A stretch of 64,000 bases of DNA from Paguma larvata (GCA_030068075.1 CM057826.1:111562746-111626745), one strand, 5' to 3'. Shown: positions 33,150-44,680, counted from the first letter of the stretch. Notes: generated from the letters alone by a model not told the origin. Translations and numbers: made by a program.

Positions 33150-33285
33150 TTACGTGCCTGTCTCCTGGTGGCCAGGAGCAGCTTGGGGACAGGGATTCTG
33201 TCCTGTTTGGCTTTAATCTCTGCATCCTGGTTAGCACAGAGCTTGACCCCGAGTAGGTGGTCGAGAAGCTCTTCTGAAATAAAAA
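33150..33285 (+). mobile_element. L2 LINE 3'-terminal fragment
   Basis: 'cttggggacagggattctgt', 'gttagcacagagcttgaccc' and 'gagtaggtggtcgagaagc' form a sense L2 end. Confidence 0.6.
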
Positions 33286-33439
33286 ATTGAATGGGAGAGT
33301 GACAAATTTGTCTACGCAGCCGTAATTCTCCTTCGTAAGGAGGAAACAGGAAGCAAAATACCTTCCAGTGCCACCCAAAAGAAGGCTTGCTGGAAGTCTC
33401 CACGCACACACAGTGGGGGAACAGTACACATTCTTCTGT

Positions 33440-33715
33440 TTATCGTATTGTAAATAATCATAACATAATAACAAAAACATACAGCGCTTATTATATACTG
33501 GCCATAATTCCGACTCATCCATGTATATGGATGTAGGTACATGTGTGTGTCTTCCTCACCACAATCCTGTGAGGTAAGTACTGTTATTATCCTCATTTTA
33601 GAAATGAGGAAACTAAGACACAGAGCAGTTAGGTAACTTGTCTAAGGTCACACAGCTGTTAAGTGCGAGGGTTAGGATGAGAACCCATGCAGTCTGGTTC
33701 CAGGGTACATGCTAA
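33440..33715 (-). mobile_element. MIR SINE, well preserved
   Basis: 'aatcctgtgaggtaagtact', 'ttagaaatgaggaaactaag', 'aacttgtctaaggtcacaca' and 'gcagtctggttccagggtac' are close to reverse-complement MIR; one of the clearest MIR copies here. Confidence 0.92.
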
Positions 33716-33769
33716 GGGAGGATCCATTCCTCTGTTTTGTGCCTTTTTACGCATTCATGGAATTCTTAT

Positions 33770-33905
33770 TTTTCCTATTTTTGGAATTCCCTTCTTAGCC
33801 CCTTCCACAAATGTAGAAGCAACCCACTCTTCAGGCCTACATCAAATGCGCTCCCCCCCCCACGCCTTTCCCTGACTGTTCATTTTCTCACCTACATTTA
33901 AAGCC
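33770..33905 (+). mobile_element. L2 LINE fragment
   Basis: 'caggcctacatcaaatgcgc' and 'cctttccctgactgttcat' match sense L2; a run of 9-10 C interrupts it at about 33853. Confidence 0.55.
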
Positions 33906-34619
33906 TTTCCCAAATGTGCATCCTGATTCTCTGTAACGTAGGAATAGTATTTCGCCACCTGACCAGGTTAGTGTAAGGATTAGGTGAGACACAATCTTCC
34001 ATTGTCTGACATTGCTTCGGAGTAAAAAAGTTTTTACGGTTTTTATATATAATACATGTGTTGTCCCTGCTTTGGTCCAAGGCCAGCCCTCTCCTTGGGA
34101 GATGGATCCCAACCCTGAGCCCATCGCAAGCCCTTCACTGCTGCTCTCGGCCCCTCTCTGTGTGTCATCACCAAGGCTTTAAGTTTTTCCTCTAAACGGG
34201 ATCACTGGTGCAGTCCACCAGCATGCTGTCAATCCCCTGACTTGAAATATACTCTTGCGATCCTGTGTCCACCTCCAGCTACTGCCATTCCCTGCTCCTC
34301 TCTGCAGAAAAATGCCTTGAAAGAGTCACCCATGCACAGTCGCCACGTTGCTCCTGTGAGAGTCACCCGTGGGCCCCTCACTGACCTGGGTCCTCTGCCT
34401 CAGCTCTCAAGCTGCGTTGGCACACACAGTCACTCCTTCCTTGGCCTCAAGGTCCACCCTTCGTGTCTGTTTCCTTCTCCCGCCGAGGCTGGTCCTTCTC
34501 ATCCTCCTGAACTATAAACACGCAAGCCCAGGGCTCAGGCCATTCCTTAACGTGTGCTTGCTCGCAGGTGGCCGCGGCCAGCCCAGCGGGTTAGACTTCG
34601 TCTCTGCAACCTGAATCCC
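33906..34619. other. Unassigned intronic DNA, GC-richer toward the end
   Basis: Two overlapping + strand frames (34242-34517 and 34369-34614) have no recognised motif. The right part may already belong to the L2 that follows. Confidence 0.35.
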
Positions 34620-35342
34620 TAGCTCCACCCTCTCACCCCCAGTGCGCAGTTGCCCATCCAACTACCTCCCCAGCATTTCCAGTGGGATGCTCTACAGCTC
34701 TCAAAACCCAACTCCTCATTCCCCTTGAGAAAAACCTTCAGGTCCAGCTTCTTCTCCAGCTCAATGAACAAGGACTCCAGTCTCCTAGTTACTTCGGCCA
34801 GAAACCCCAGAGTCATTCTTCATTTCTGTCATTGTTTAATATCCTTCTTCTCGTTCCGCAGTGAATCCTCTGGGCCCGACCTCCTAAAAATATCCAGAAT
34901 CCATCAGTGTCTCATCACATCCATCGCTCAAATGTTTCTTCTCCAGAGAGGCTTTTCCTGGACTTCCCGTCTAAAATCTCTCTCTCTCTTCCTCTTTCTC
35001 CCTCTCTCTTCCTCTCTCTCTCCATCTCTGTGTCTCTCTTTCTTCCTCTGTCTCTCCCACCTCTCTCTCTCTCTCTCTCTCTCGTATTCACATCTACACG
35101 CATACCCGCACACACACTCCCCAGTTACCTTTACCCTGCTTTATTGTTATCCACAGCACTTAGCTTTACCGGACGTGTTATATGCCCATTTACTTATTTG
35201 TGGTCCTTCTTTGTGCTTTGTAGAATGCAAGCTGCATGAGAGCAGAGGCTCGCTCCTGTATCTCCAGCACCTAGAACGGCTTCGAGCACCTAGTAGAAAT
35301 GTAATAGACACTTGTTGATTGAACGAATGGGTGTATGAAAGA
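34620..35342 (+). mobile_element. L2 LINE, 3' part including late ORF2, interrupted by a CT microsatellite
   Basis: Sense L2: 'cagaaaccccagagtcattc', 'aaaaatatccagaatccatc', then after the CT tract 'atgcaagctgcatgagagca', 'gtatctccagcacctagaac' and 'gttgattgaacgaatgggtg'. A 222-codon open frame (34650-35318), the longest in the window, runs through it but mixes L2 remnant with microsatellite and is not a gene. Confidence 0.82.
34976..35084. repeat. (CT)n-rich polypyrimidine tract
   Basis: About 110 bp almost entirely C and T on the + strand, with a few G and A interruptions. Mirror-like purine/pyrimidine tracts of this kind can form triplex DNA and often slip. Confidence 0.95.
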
Positions 35343-35354
35343 ATGCTTCTATCG

Positions 35355-35565
35355 ACTCGTAGTAATCAAGTAGGAAGAATGGCCTCTGAAACCAGATAAA
35401 TGTGAGTTCTAATCTCACACTCATAATTACTTGCTGGGTGACATCCAGTCCCTTGACTGGTATATTTCGTTCTCCAACAATAACATATCAGAGTACTGGT
35501 ATGAAGGAGAAGACCATTGTAATTTTGTAGAACATTTAGCCTAATGCCTATCAGTAGGCAGTAAA
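35355..35565 (+). mobile_element. MIR SINE
   Basis: 'ggcctctgaaaccagataaa', 'tgagttctaatctcacactc', 'ttacttgctgggtgacatcc' and 'tagcctaatgcctatcagta' are in sense order. Confidence 0.75.
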
Positions 35566-35689
35566 TGAGACTTCGGAGTGTTTCTTCCATATTCCCACTG
35601 CACTTCCCACAGCAACGCTCACATAAGGGCCTTAATAGTTCATGATGATGGAACTGTTTTTGCCTACCTATGTAGTTAGCATTGGCAGT

Positions 35690-35925
35690 GACCTTGTTAT
35701 CTGCCAGACCCTGTGCCAAATACTCGATAGTCGATAGTCGCTACCTCACATAAATCTCAGGAGAACATCGTACGTACTGTTAACTGTCCTCATTTTATAG
35801 ATGAGGTAGCGAGGCCCAGAATGGTAGAGTAACTTGCCTGAAGCCACGTGGCTAATATGTGGGAGATCAGAGTTTGCAACCAGACAGTTTGACTCTAGAG
35901 CCCAGGCTGCCTCATGATATACTGC
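35690..35925 (-). mobile_element. MIR SINE
   Basis: 'cctcattttatagatgaggt', 'gagtaacttgcctgaagcca' and 'gactctagagcccaggctgc' are reverse-complement MIR. A short direct repeat (gatagtc twice) sits at 35727-35740. Confidence 0.85.
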
Positions 35926-36070
35926 ATTTTATAATACGACGCATACATACCGTATTTTAGGCATTGTTCTCAGCACGTGGGAACTTAAAAAATGTGAAGG
36001 ACTCATCCTTATTTTAAGAAAGCACAGTACAGCCAGGGAGAGAAAGGCGTGCATACACAACTCGTACGGC
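35926..36070. other. Unassigned intronic DNA
   Basis: Nothing recognisable. Confidence 0.35.
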
Positions 36071-36074
36071 AGAT

Positions 36075-36215
36075 TTTAACCCTCGTTCTGCATGAGGATC
36101 AACTGTGGCAAGTGGACAGGGACGCCTCCCCCACGCCCACCTGCCGAATCAGGCTTCCCAGAAGGCAGCCCTGGGGGTCCGAGCTTCCAAAGCTCCCCGG
36201 GTGAATCTTGAACAG
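36075..36215 (+). mobile_element. MER5-like hAT fragment
   Basis: 'cgttctgcatgaggatcaac', 'gaatcaggcttcccagaagg' and 'ccccgggtgaatcttgaac' loosely follow MER5A. Confidence 0.45.
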
Positions 36216-36554
36216 TCAGAGATGAGAGCCCAAGGCCGTGATAAACGAGGCTCAGGGCTGAGGCGTATAGTCAAAGGGAAGAGCTTGGGGAGAAAGAGAT
36301 CGATCCGCTGTGGACTCCTTTGACATGACGGCGTAAGATCCTGCAGTTGAGAAGAGGTTGCTTTTGGTCACGATGTCTGATGCCTGGCAGATAAGTGGCT
36401 GTCCTGGAAAGATTCAAGGTCAGCGTTACTCACTGACGCATTCAATGGACCTCTGTTGAGCGTTCGTCTGCTTCATGGTAGCTATGAATCAATTTGCTTC
36501 AAGATTTTATATTCAGGTACCAGCTAAAACATCTACCTAAAAGGGAGAGAGTCA
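36216..36554. other. Unassigned intronic DNA
   Basis: Nothing recognisable. Confidence 0.35.
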
Positions 36555-36720
36555 TTCAGTTTCTTGCCCTTTTGTCATCTCCATAAAGAGGGATAAATAT
36601 TATGCACTTATCGTCGAATGGTTGCTTTGGTGAGTAAACATGATAATTCATACAAAGTATATAGTGAGGTACGCAGTGCATATTAAGAGCTCAATAAGAG
36701 CTGCCGTTATTATGAATACG
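36555..36720 (+). mobile_element. MIR SINE 3' half
   Basis: 'gccttttgtcatctcc'-like core, 'cataaagagggataaatatt' and 'gtgcatattaagagctcaat' are in sense order. Confidence 0.6.
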
Positions 36721-36799
36721 ATCCATTTAGTGGAGGCCTCAGAAAACACCCTTGTCTTGAGTACGTTGATGAAATGTGGTGATGGAGAGAATCCTAGGC

Positions 36800-36960
36800 C
36801 AACAGTCCAGAGACTCCTACATTCTGGTCCTTTTGTGACATCGATGTCCCTTGATAAATTGTCTAATCCTGCTGTGCCTCGGAGTCAAGTGGGAATATAA
36901 TAAATCTGGCAGTGCCGGTGTGAGATTAAGTGATGTAATGCTTTGTGAAGTACGTCCCCC
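36800..36960 (+). mobile_element. MIR-like fragment
   Basis: 'tgataaattgtctaatcctg', 'ctgtgcctcggagtcaagtg' and 'gtgtgagattaagtgatgta' are in sense MIR order. Confidence 0.6.
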
Positions 36961-37094
36961 TCTTAAGATTCCCACATTAAATCAGAAGCTGGGAGTAGTA
37001 ACTGAGTTTTAGGAGTTCCTAATAAAATCCATAGGGAATTTAGCAGCTGATAAGATGTGGAGGATAGAAAGTAATGTTTGATAAAAGCCAACTG

Positions 37095-37205
37095 GAAGCA
37101 ATGTGCTCTCCATGCAGTATTATCACATGGAGATAATTATCACAACAATCGCGCGTAGCAGTAGTCACATTTTATAGGTGAAGACCTGGGAGAGGACTGG
37201 TCAGG
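37095..37205 (-). mobile_element. MIR-like fragment
   Basis: 'attatcacaacaatcgcgcg' and 'cattttataggtgaagacct' loosely follow reverse-complement MIR. Confidence 0.4.
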
Positions 37206-37214
37206 TGAACTGTC

Positions 37215-37420
37215 TAGTTGGCAAAGACTTTGACTTCGGAATCACTTATACCAGGATTCCAAATATGACTAAAGATATTTATCCTCTGAGTGCTTTCTCA
37301 ACAGTGAAATGTAAGTAATCACGGTTCCTTTTCCGGTTTGTTATAAGGATAAAAGACATTGAGTGAAGTGTGCCTAATTGTCACTTAATAGATGGCCCCT
37401 GTACTTACTGTGACGGTATT
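37215..37420 (+). mobile_element. MIR SINE
   Basis: 'gactttgacttcggaatcac', 'tataccaggattccaaatat' and 'cacttaatagatggcccctg' are in sense order, with a diverged core. Confidence 0.55.
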
Positions 37421-37995
37421 TTTGTCCAGGTCATACCAGTTGTAATACCATGCTGGTCTGATGCCACATCCTGGGTTTCTCCCAGACCATCACGTTCCCA
37501 TCCAAAAAAAAACAATGTTCAGTTTCACATTTTTTAATTCTTTCAACCTTTATCACCTTTGCTGCTTGCTTGTAACATACACTGGCTAGCCCTGTTCTGA
37601 TTTGTGTTTCCGAATTCATTGTTTGTCTTTGGTACTTGTGCCCCAAGGCAATTCCTTCATTTTGACTCAATTTTATAAATCTAATAGAAAAATCACCAGC
37701 AGTGAAATCATCACCATCGTTAGAGAGACTGGCCCATTAGTTTTCTGAGTCACTGTTTCTTCCGTGGCAGATGGAGCTGGGAGAAAAGATGGGCCGAGAT
37801 GGGCAAAGCCCTTATCTTCCCAAGTATCTGCAAAAGCACAGTTAGTAGGAAAAGCAAACAGGAGGCAAATAAATGGGCGATTTCAAAGACCTTCTCGAAA
37901 GGCTCCGTTGGGTCGTATTGTTGATATGTGGGAACGTCACTCACCTAGAAATTTAGGAGCAAATTGAGTAGTCGGCGAACCTCCTTGCAAGAGAA
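37421..37995. other. Unassigned intronic DNA
   Basis: No recognisable exon or named repeat. Confidence 0.4.
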
Positions 37996-37997
37996 AT

Positions 37998-38515
37998 TAT
38001 TTATTCAAAAATTATAAACAAATGCATAAAGAACGTCTCTATTCCATGTCCGATATTGGCTAGGCAATGGGTTCACCAGTGTAGAACATACATGTGGTCC
38101 CTGCCTGGATGCAAGGCTAATGAATCAAGTTACAATAAACAGTGACAAACGCTCTAGCGGTGAGGACATATGAAGACAAGGTCTGATAGTGTTTTGTAGT
38201 GCCCGGGGAGAGGAGGACACCTTCCCTGAGGAAGTGTCCCTCGAGCTGAGATCTGAAGGATAAGTAAGACTTGCCTAGGCAGAATGAGAGGGAATCTTCC
38301 AGGCAATGGAGAGAGTGTTTGCAAGACCCTGTCACTAGAGGGTTATGGCGAATACGAGGTTCTGAAGGATGGCTGGTGTGACAGGAGGGAGACCCAGCAA
38401 GAGAACAGTGGAGAATGAGACTCTAGAGTGGTGGACCCTGCACGCGTCTGTGATAGCAATTACAGACTTAATCCAAAGAGCAACTGGAAAATATTGAAGA
38501 GTTTACATTTGGGGT
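37998..38515 (-). mobile_element. L2 LINE 3' region
   Basis: Reverse-complement L2: 'ggtccctgcctggatgcaag', 'gaggaagtgtccctcgagct', 'gagatctgaaggataagtaa', 'agagagtgtttgcaagaccc', 'ggatggctggtgtgacagga'. Long and collinear. Confidence 0.83.
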
Positions 38516-39689
38516 GAAAAAAAAAAACCAGTCCATATTTGCAACACGAGAATGTTCTTCTGACTGCTGAAGGCAGTCTCTATCATTGCATTTCGGTAGA
38601 CGTGAAGATGGCACTCTACATGCCCCAAATTCCTCAAGGTGTTTTTTTTAGTCTGATTAGAGTGCAGAAACCTGTCCATTGTCTTGACATCCAGACAAAA
38701 AATTTCTCTTCTCCGTGAGCAATGGCAGGAACACACAATGCTCTGTTTTGAAGAGGCAGTAAACATTCCAGGCATTGAAAAATAGAGTAAGTGTGCTTTT
38801 CCAGACACAGCACTTAGAAAACATGATATTTAGAAGAAAGAGAAAGGCCGTGTTAGGACAAAGCCATTAAAGATGTTTTCATATCGTGTTTATTCAGCAC
38901 GAAATAGCTGCTCTGTCAAAGCCTCTAGATAGAATGGTGCATATTCTCAGCTGTGTATATTCACGTATAAACAGCAAGGTGACCCTCTCAAGGGAGAGTC
39001 GACCAAAACTCAGTCTCATGAGCAAAGGTTAGGAAGCCATGTTCTACCTTCATTATTAATTCATGTTTTTTCATGGTCCTATAACCGAGATGATAGAATA
39101 TCTAAGCATGTGGGTAGAAGCCCCAAATGTAAAATCCTGCAGAAGTCCAGCAGGTAGCATATTAACCAAAAAGGCATGGTATCGGCTATCATGAAGCTGA
39201 GTGTTTGAGCCCTGCCTAAAGGCAACACAGTCTAGTTAAAGGAAAAAAAAAAAAAAGAAAAAGACACCGAGCAAGGAAAACAAAGTCAAAACCGGCCTTT
39301 GGGCCACCCATTTCCATCCCATTGGAAGGAATCATAGCATTTCGGTTTGGGAGCAGGCCCCCGAAACCACCGGTCCAGCCCTTCCCAGGGTCCCTGAAGC
39401 CCTGGCAGCATTCCTGACAAGAGAGCTTCGGAGAACACACTGCCCCCCGCCACAGCTGGCCCTTCCACTTCAGGACACTGCCGGCTCTCTCTAGACCTTT
39501 AAGTTGAGCTGGAGTCTATTTCTTAGAATCTTTGAAATCTCTTTCTTCTCAAATCATACATCTGAGGTCTTTTCCACATGACACTTTTACATTATGAGGA
39601 TGATTTTCATCCCCTGTGCAGGCTCCAGATTCTACGTTTCTGCAAGTAGCCTCCTATGACTTGATCTACAGTCGTGGCCAAAAGGAGCC
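38516..39689. other. Unassigned intronic DNA
   Basis: An A-run of about 14 lies at 39243-39256. Open frames here (for example minus 38503-38808) carry no recognised motif. No repeat family was named. Confidence 0.4.
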
Positions 39690-39905
39690 TTGAGGTGCCA
39701 CATCCTGTTCTAAGTGTTTTAATGTAGCAGCTCATTTAGTTTTAATAACATTCCGATGAAGAGGAAGCTCCTATTATCCCCATTTTACAGGTACACACAC
39801 TGAGGCCCAGGAAAGTCAGTCACCTGCCCAAAGCCACATGGTTAGCAAGCAGCAGAGATGGGGCCCGAACCCAGGCAGGCTGGCCCCAGAGCTTTGTTTT
39901 CCCAC
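39690..39905 (-). mobile_element. MIR SINE, well preserved
   Basis: 'ctattatccccattttacag', 'cactgaggcccaggaaagtc', 'cacctgcccaaagccacatg' and 'gaacccaggcaggctggccc' are close to reverse-complement MIR. Confidence 0.92.
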
Positions 39906-39919
39906 CCGTGATGGAGGGA

Positions 39920-40110
39920 AAAATACGGGCTTTGCTGTCACTGTCTTGCCTTTGGAGTCCAAGTTCCAACACTTCCCCCGACCAACTGCTTCTGACCAAG
40001 CTTCCATTTCTTCACCCATGGGATGCTGATCGTGAACCGTATCCCAGTGCTGCCGTGGGAAGACCTAAAATAATGCATAGTGCCTTACATAGCACCTTCT
40101 CATTAAAGAC
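39920..40110 (+). mobile_element. MIR SINE facing the previous one
   Basis: 'gggctttgctgtcactgtct', 'cttccatttcttcacccatg' and 'gcatagtgccttacatagca' are in sense order. With 39690-39905 it forms a head-to-head pair about 15 bp apart. Confidence 0.65.
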
Positions 40111-40404
40111 TGATAGACTCAATAAATGTGTGAGTAAATGCATCAAGACCCTCTGGGCCAGGCTTCCCTAGCAAAGCCTCCTTACTCTTTGCCCCGATTC
40201 TCAAGGGAAGCACCTATTTTATGTTGCCCTCAGGAGGTCAGCCAGAAATCACAGCAGAAGCATAGGACAATAGGCCGGAATGAAAATAAAACTCTAATAG
40301 AGTAGGACCATGAACCATGACCTTCCCGTTTTACACAGTAAAATCTATAGACTTTCTGTGGCCCACAGGCCTAGGAGATCCGCACCCTGATAATAGCCTA
40401 TAAC
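40111..40404. other. Unassigned intronic DNA
   Basis: Nothing recognisable beyond faint L2-like phrases near 40165. Confidence 0.35.
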
Positions 40405-40805
40405 CCCGCTCTTCATTCAGCCCACACCGGCCACACTGGCCTCCTGGGTGTTCCCCAAGCATCGCAAGCACATTCCCTCTCCAAGACCTCATACTTGTTC
40501 TCTCTGTCTAGAATGTTCTTCTCGCAACCACAGGGTTCTTACCCTCCCTTGTGTCAGTCTTTGCACAAACACCACTCTTCAAATAGGCCTTCCTGCTTAC
40601 CTGATCTCCCCCTCCCTAGTGCTCCCCCTTTATTTTACTTAATAGATTGCCTCGCTGCCTCACCTGTTACATATTTGCATGTGTTCATCATCCGTTTCCC
40701 CTCACTAGACCATAAGCTCCGGGAGACGAGGCGCTTTGAGCTTTTGTTGGTGCCTGCCCATAATAGTTGGTGACGCGTCTTTGTTGAACAAATGGTGAAT
40801 AACCA
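40405..40805 (+). mobile_element. L2 LINE 3' region
   Basis: 'accggccacactggcctcct', 'tctgtctagaatgttcttct', 'ctagaccataagctccggga' and 'ctttgttgaacaaatggtga' are in sense order. Confidence 0.85.
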
Positions 40806-40881
40806 TGGTTAGTAGCAGCAGCAGGTAGGTGCCGTGACCCACAAGAGTTTGGCCTCTTTAGAAGGACTCTGGTTCCCAAGC

Positions 40882-41070
40882 GCTAGCGTACACATGAAGA
40901 TCATCTGCAGTGCTTGGTTTAAAATGCAGATTCGGGGCGCTCACATGCTCCCCCTAAAATTTTGAATCAGTACATCCTGAGGGAGCCCTAGAACCTCCAC
41001 TTTCAGGAAGCCCTCCAGTGTCAGTGAAGGATGGAACCCCAGTGCAGTTCTGCGAGAAACACTGTCCTAG
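40882..41070 (+). mobile_element. MER5A hAT DNA transposon
   Basis: 'gcttggtttaaaatgcagat', 'ttttgaatcagtacatcctg', 'ctttcaggaagccctccagt' and 'tgcgagaaacactgtcc' run the whole element in sense order. Confidence 0.75.
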
Positions 41071-41329
41071 GATAAGGGAAAGTAAAAAATTTAGATAAGC
41101 AACACCTCTGAATTTTGCATGGTTGCCTTCCTCCCTGTGTGTCTGGTCCAAGATGGGAGAAGTCCAGACGTAGTGTTTAGGGTATGATGCTGGAGGCGGG
41201 CGGGGTTCAGTGCACCATTCCTAATCCCCCTGATCTCTCAGCTGGAGGTTGGGTGCCTGTAGACTTGCTGAAGGAGGGGTCTTAGAGTGACCTCAGAAGC
41301 AAAGAAACAGCATTTAATATCCTCCCTTG

Positions 41330-41560
41330 CCTGTGCACAGAGCACTTTACAGAACGGCTGCTGCAGTCTCTGAGTGGGGGAGGGCACCCCATCGGTCCTG
41401 GCAGTTGGCCTCAAACCAGAGAGCCAGAGCTGGAAGAGACGCAGGGTTCTGGTCAGAGCCCCGCCCACCATCTTGCAGAGAGATTAAGTGAACCGCCCAA
41501 AAGCACACAGCTAATTAGTATTTAAGAGCTGGCACTGAAACCCAGCCTGTGGCTTCGCTG
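41330..41560 (-). mobile_element. MIR SINE, interrupted
   Basis: 'gagagattaagtgaaccgcc', 'caaaagcacacagctaatta' and 'ggcactgaaacccagcctgt' are reverse-complement MIR. The left part ('acagagcactttacagaacg') fits the 3' end, and 41375-41455 is extra material. Confidence 0.65.
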
Positions 41561-41570
41561 TGGTGTTTTG

Positions 41571-42585
41571 GCCTCTGTACCCCTTTGAAAGTGGTTTCAC
41601 TGTTCCTAACAGTCCTGTGAAAATCTTAGAATAATGGGCTGACCTGAGTACAGATTATGTAAAAGGGGGAAAAACCCCTCAAGGATCAACTGTAAAGGGT
41701 CTATGTCCTCGTAGACTGTGAACATGCGTACTGATAAGCCCGCAGGAGAAAACCAGCTTCACTGAGGTACTTTTAAACGAGTGAGGGAGGTATGCGGAAT
41801 GGCGCTATTATTTTACACTTTTTAAAAGGAAGCTCGTTTTTCTTTGAAATTGGCCTTATTTACACACAGAATCAGCGGAAAAGACTATTATCGGGTATTA
41901 AGCCTTCAAGAATGTTCTCATAAGTGCTATCTTCACCACATTGGGTAGCCAACCAGGTAATTTGGGACCAGGGTATATTATATGTGTTTCTCCATGCTGT
42001 GCCTTCTAAACAGCACTAAGCAAGGGGCCGACCTTGACTCTCTAGAGCTCAGGGCTGGGGATTCGGGGTGGTCTTATGTTGTCTGACCGAATTCTTTTAC
42101 AATTTCTGCTACGTCTAAAACATGCCACTGTGCCAACTTGCATTTTTTTTCTTTCCCATCTAAGCGATCCGGGCTGAGCTTGCTGTACATGCTGGGGACA
42201 ACCTGGTCCAAATTCACTTAATTTGCACTCATTTATGGTCTTCTGTTTGGAAATTGTATTTTTGGCCCTGATTCAGGTAAATTCAAACTGAGATGATAAA
42301 TGGAAATGATCCTATAGGTGAAGCAGTGACCGAGGCGCTAGTTATAATTCTGTATTGATCCCCAGATGTGCTCCGGGCATCATACAAAATTATTTATTGG
42401 ACACAGCATTGTCAGGTTGTAGCCCAGACCTCAGCAAAGTGCTTGATGTCTGAGGCTTCCGAGGATCCCCAACTTTTGTTTAAAGAACCACTTCCCCAGC
42501 AAAACCTGATGTTATAATGTGGTAGAAAAAAGATATCCTCTACTCTGTGTATTTTAGCTTCTTAAAACTTAGGCTCCCCAAACTT
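41571..42585. other. Unassigned intronic DNA
   Basis: One kilobase with no named repeat or convincing exon. Confidence 0.4.
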
Positions 42586-42589
42586 GCAA

Positions 42590-42680
42590 CTGGAAGGCTA
42601 AACAAATAAAAGGTATGTTACAGGCAGCTGGAACAGTGCCTGGGGCTTAGCAGGGACTCAATAAACATTAGCTCCTTTCT
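42590..42680 (+). mobile_element. MIR 3' end
   Basis: 'gctggaacagtgcctggggc' followed by 'agcagggactcaataaacat' is the sense MIR 3' part. Confidence 0.6.
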
Positions 42681-42734
42681 GTTCTCCCCCCTACCTTTGT
42701 CTGCAGACACAACAGTGTTGGCTCATTTCTTGGT

Positions 42735-42905
42735 CCATGTATTAAATCTTTCTTGGGTGTCTACTACGTGGAATAATTCTGGACAGTATCCACTCACGTA
42801 AAGTACAGCTAGATCCTTGCTGGCATGGGCCTTATATTCTGCTTTGGGCAGACAGGTAATAAATCATTACAAGCAGTAGGTCAACAGTAGGGTGGCAACC
42901 AAAGT
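42735..42905 (-). mobile_element. L2 LINE 3' end
   Basis: 'cttgggtgtctactacgtgg', 'tagatccttgctggcatggg' and 'gcagacaggtaataaatcat' follow reverse-complement L2. Confidence 0.6.
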
Positions 42906-43227
42906 AAAACTAGATCTAAACAAGGAGATTCAGGTAAAATTTAAATAACGACCTTGCGTACACCTAACTGCCGAAACACCTCCAAATTGGTCTTCCGGCA
43001 CGTAGGCTTCATCCCTGGTCTCCTTGGCAGCCCTTCCAGCGAGCGTTCACAGCTCATTCTGGGTGCTTCCTGGCGCGTATTCATCAGGCCTCCTATGCTG
43101 ATCTCTCCTCTCCCATCTGGTGCTCTGATTCTGCACAGAATGGTGGGCAGATGCTGCCAGTCGCATGATCCTCTGCAGAAGCAAAGGCCTCTGGGAGCTG
43201 AGTCTGCAGACCCTCAGGACAGCACGA
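42906..43227. other. Unassigned intronic DNA
   Basis: A 97-codon + frame (42954-43247) has no recognisable motif. Confidence 0.35.
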
Positions 43228-43870
43228 ATTCATTCAAATGGTTTTAAAGCCTCTGTCAGGTACCAGGCAGAGATCAGGCTCTGGAGAAATTTCAGGAAAC
43301 AAAGCAGCCACCACCCCTGACCTTGGGGTGCTTGCCTTCTAAGACAGAAAATGGACACCCACAAGTGGACACCAAAAACTAGGACCTTGGGGCACCTGGG
43401 TGGCTCAGCCAGTTGAGCGTCCAACTTTGACTCAGGTCATGATCTCACTGTTTGTGAGTTCAAGCCCCGCTTTGGGCTCTGTTCTGTCAGTACAGAGGCT
43501 GCTTCAAATCCTCTGTCCCCCTCTCTCTGCCCCTACCCCACTTGTGCTCTCTCATAAATAAATAAATCATAAAAATAAAACCTAGGACCTTTTAAATAGT
43601 CATCAGGGCAGGGAAGAAAATAAACATAGGATAGACATCATAGCGAGTGACTGGGGAATGGCCGGCTTCCGGGTATAAGGTGGATAGGGAGCGCTTTTTG
43701 AAGCTGAGTGGTGACTAACGAGAAAGAGCCAGCCATGTGAAGAGCCCAGGAAAGAACATTCTAGGCAGAAAGCCCTACAAGCGCAAAGACCTGGAGACTG
43801 GAATAAATTTGGTATACTCAAGGAATGGGAAGGTCTTGGTGGACAACTGTATCTTTTGGAGGTAGTTTTT
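43228..43870 (-). mobile_element. L2 LINE 3' region split by a SINE
   Basis: Reverse-complement L2: 'attcattcaaatggttttaa', 'gcctctgtcaggtaccaggc', 'gcttgccttctaagacagaa' left of the SINE, and 'aagagccagccatgtgaaga', 'gaacattctaggcagaaagc', 'gcgcaaagacctggagactg' right of it. Confidence 0.85.
43389..43576 (+). mobile_element. Feline-type SINEC element nested in L2
   Basis: Complete head 'ggggcacctgggtggctcag', body 'gttctgtcagtacagaggct', CT segment and (AAAT)n tail. Target-site duplications 43375-43388 and 43577-43591 differ only by one extra C. Confidence 0.96.
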
Positions 43871-44009
43871 ACAGCTTAGTTAAAAAAATTATCTCCAATA
43901 TTTAAGCTCTATAATTCATTATACTTTTCAAAGAAGCAGGGTATATTCGTAGGTAAAAATTAGATTCTAGAGACAGCTTACTTACATCTGTAAGGGAATA
44001 ATCTAATTA
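43871..44009. other. Unassigned intronic DNA
   Basis: Nothing recognisable. Confidence 0.35.
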
Positions 44010-44225
44010 TTGAGTCCTGCCTGCAGTCAGATTGCCTTTATGGAATACGGATTTTCCATCCACTAGCTGAGTGACTTTCACCACCTTACTTGCTCTTTCT
44101 GTGCTTCGTATGCCAGAAAGGGGGATGAGAATAGTGCCTACCTCATGGGAATCTTTTAGTGATAAACTGATGTGCTAACCAGCCTATAGTAAGTGCCCCA
44201 AGCATGTTGGCTATTATCATCCCTC
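44010..44225 (+). mobile_element. MIR SINE
   Basis: 'gcagtcagattgcctttatg', 'ccactagctgagtgactttc', 'gtgcctacctcatgggaatc' and 'catgttggctattatcat' are in sense order; a clear full-length copy. Confidence 0.88.
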
Positions 44226-44479
44226 CATTGTTTTGCCCCTAGAACTTTCCTTTCTTGATCAATCTTGCCATCCTTTTATTCCCTCCTAGCACTCATGAAT
44301 TTATTTCTGAACAACCAAATGCAAAACAATTTCCCAAATCTTCATGTTTTGGGTACGTTGGAAATCCTTGAAGTTTTCCATGTAACTTTGTAGAGGAAGG
44401 CCCCACAAAATCTTTACCATATTGAGGCGAGGCCCAGGACGGTGCTCTCCTCAGGGGAGATTGTGAGGACTACACTATA

Positions 44480-44680
44480 TAAATACTGCTGCTTTCCCTA
44501 CTTTTTCATTGCATTCATCACCACGAGTCCCATTCTTTATTTGTCATGTTGCTTAACCTACAAGAACAAAAGTTCTATGATAAGAAGGAATTCTTCGTCT
44601 TGGCCAGTGCACCATCCCCTGTTCCCTTTAACAGTGTTCAATGACTATAGCTCAATAAATACTTGTTGACTGACTTATAT
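44480..44680 (+). mobile_element. L2 LINE 3' end
   Basis: 'cctacaagaacaaaagttct', 'taacagtgttcaatgactat' and 'agctcaataaatacttgttg' follow the sense L2 3' end. Confidence 0.65.

Noticed and set aside
34650..35318. 222-codon + strand open frame, the longest in the window
   Set aside because: It runs through L2 remnant sequence and a (CT)n tract giving serine/leucine runs; there is no start context, splice signal or family motif.
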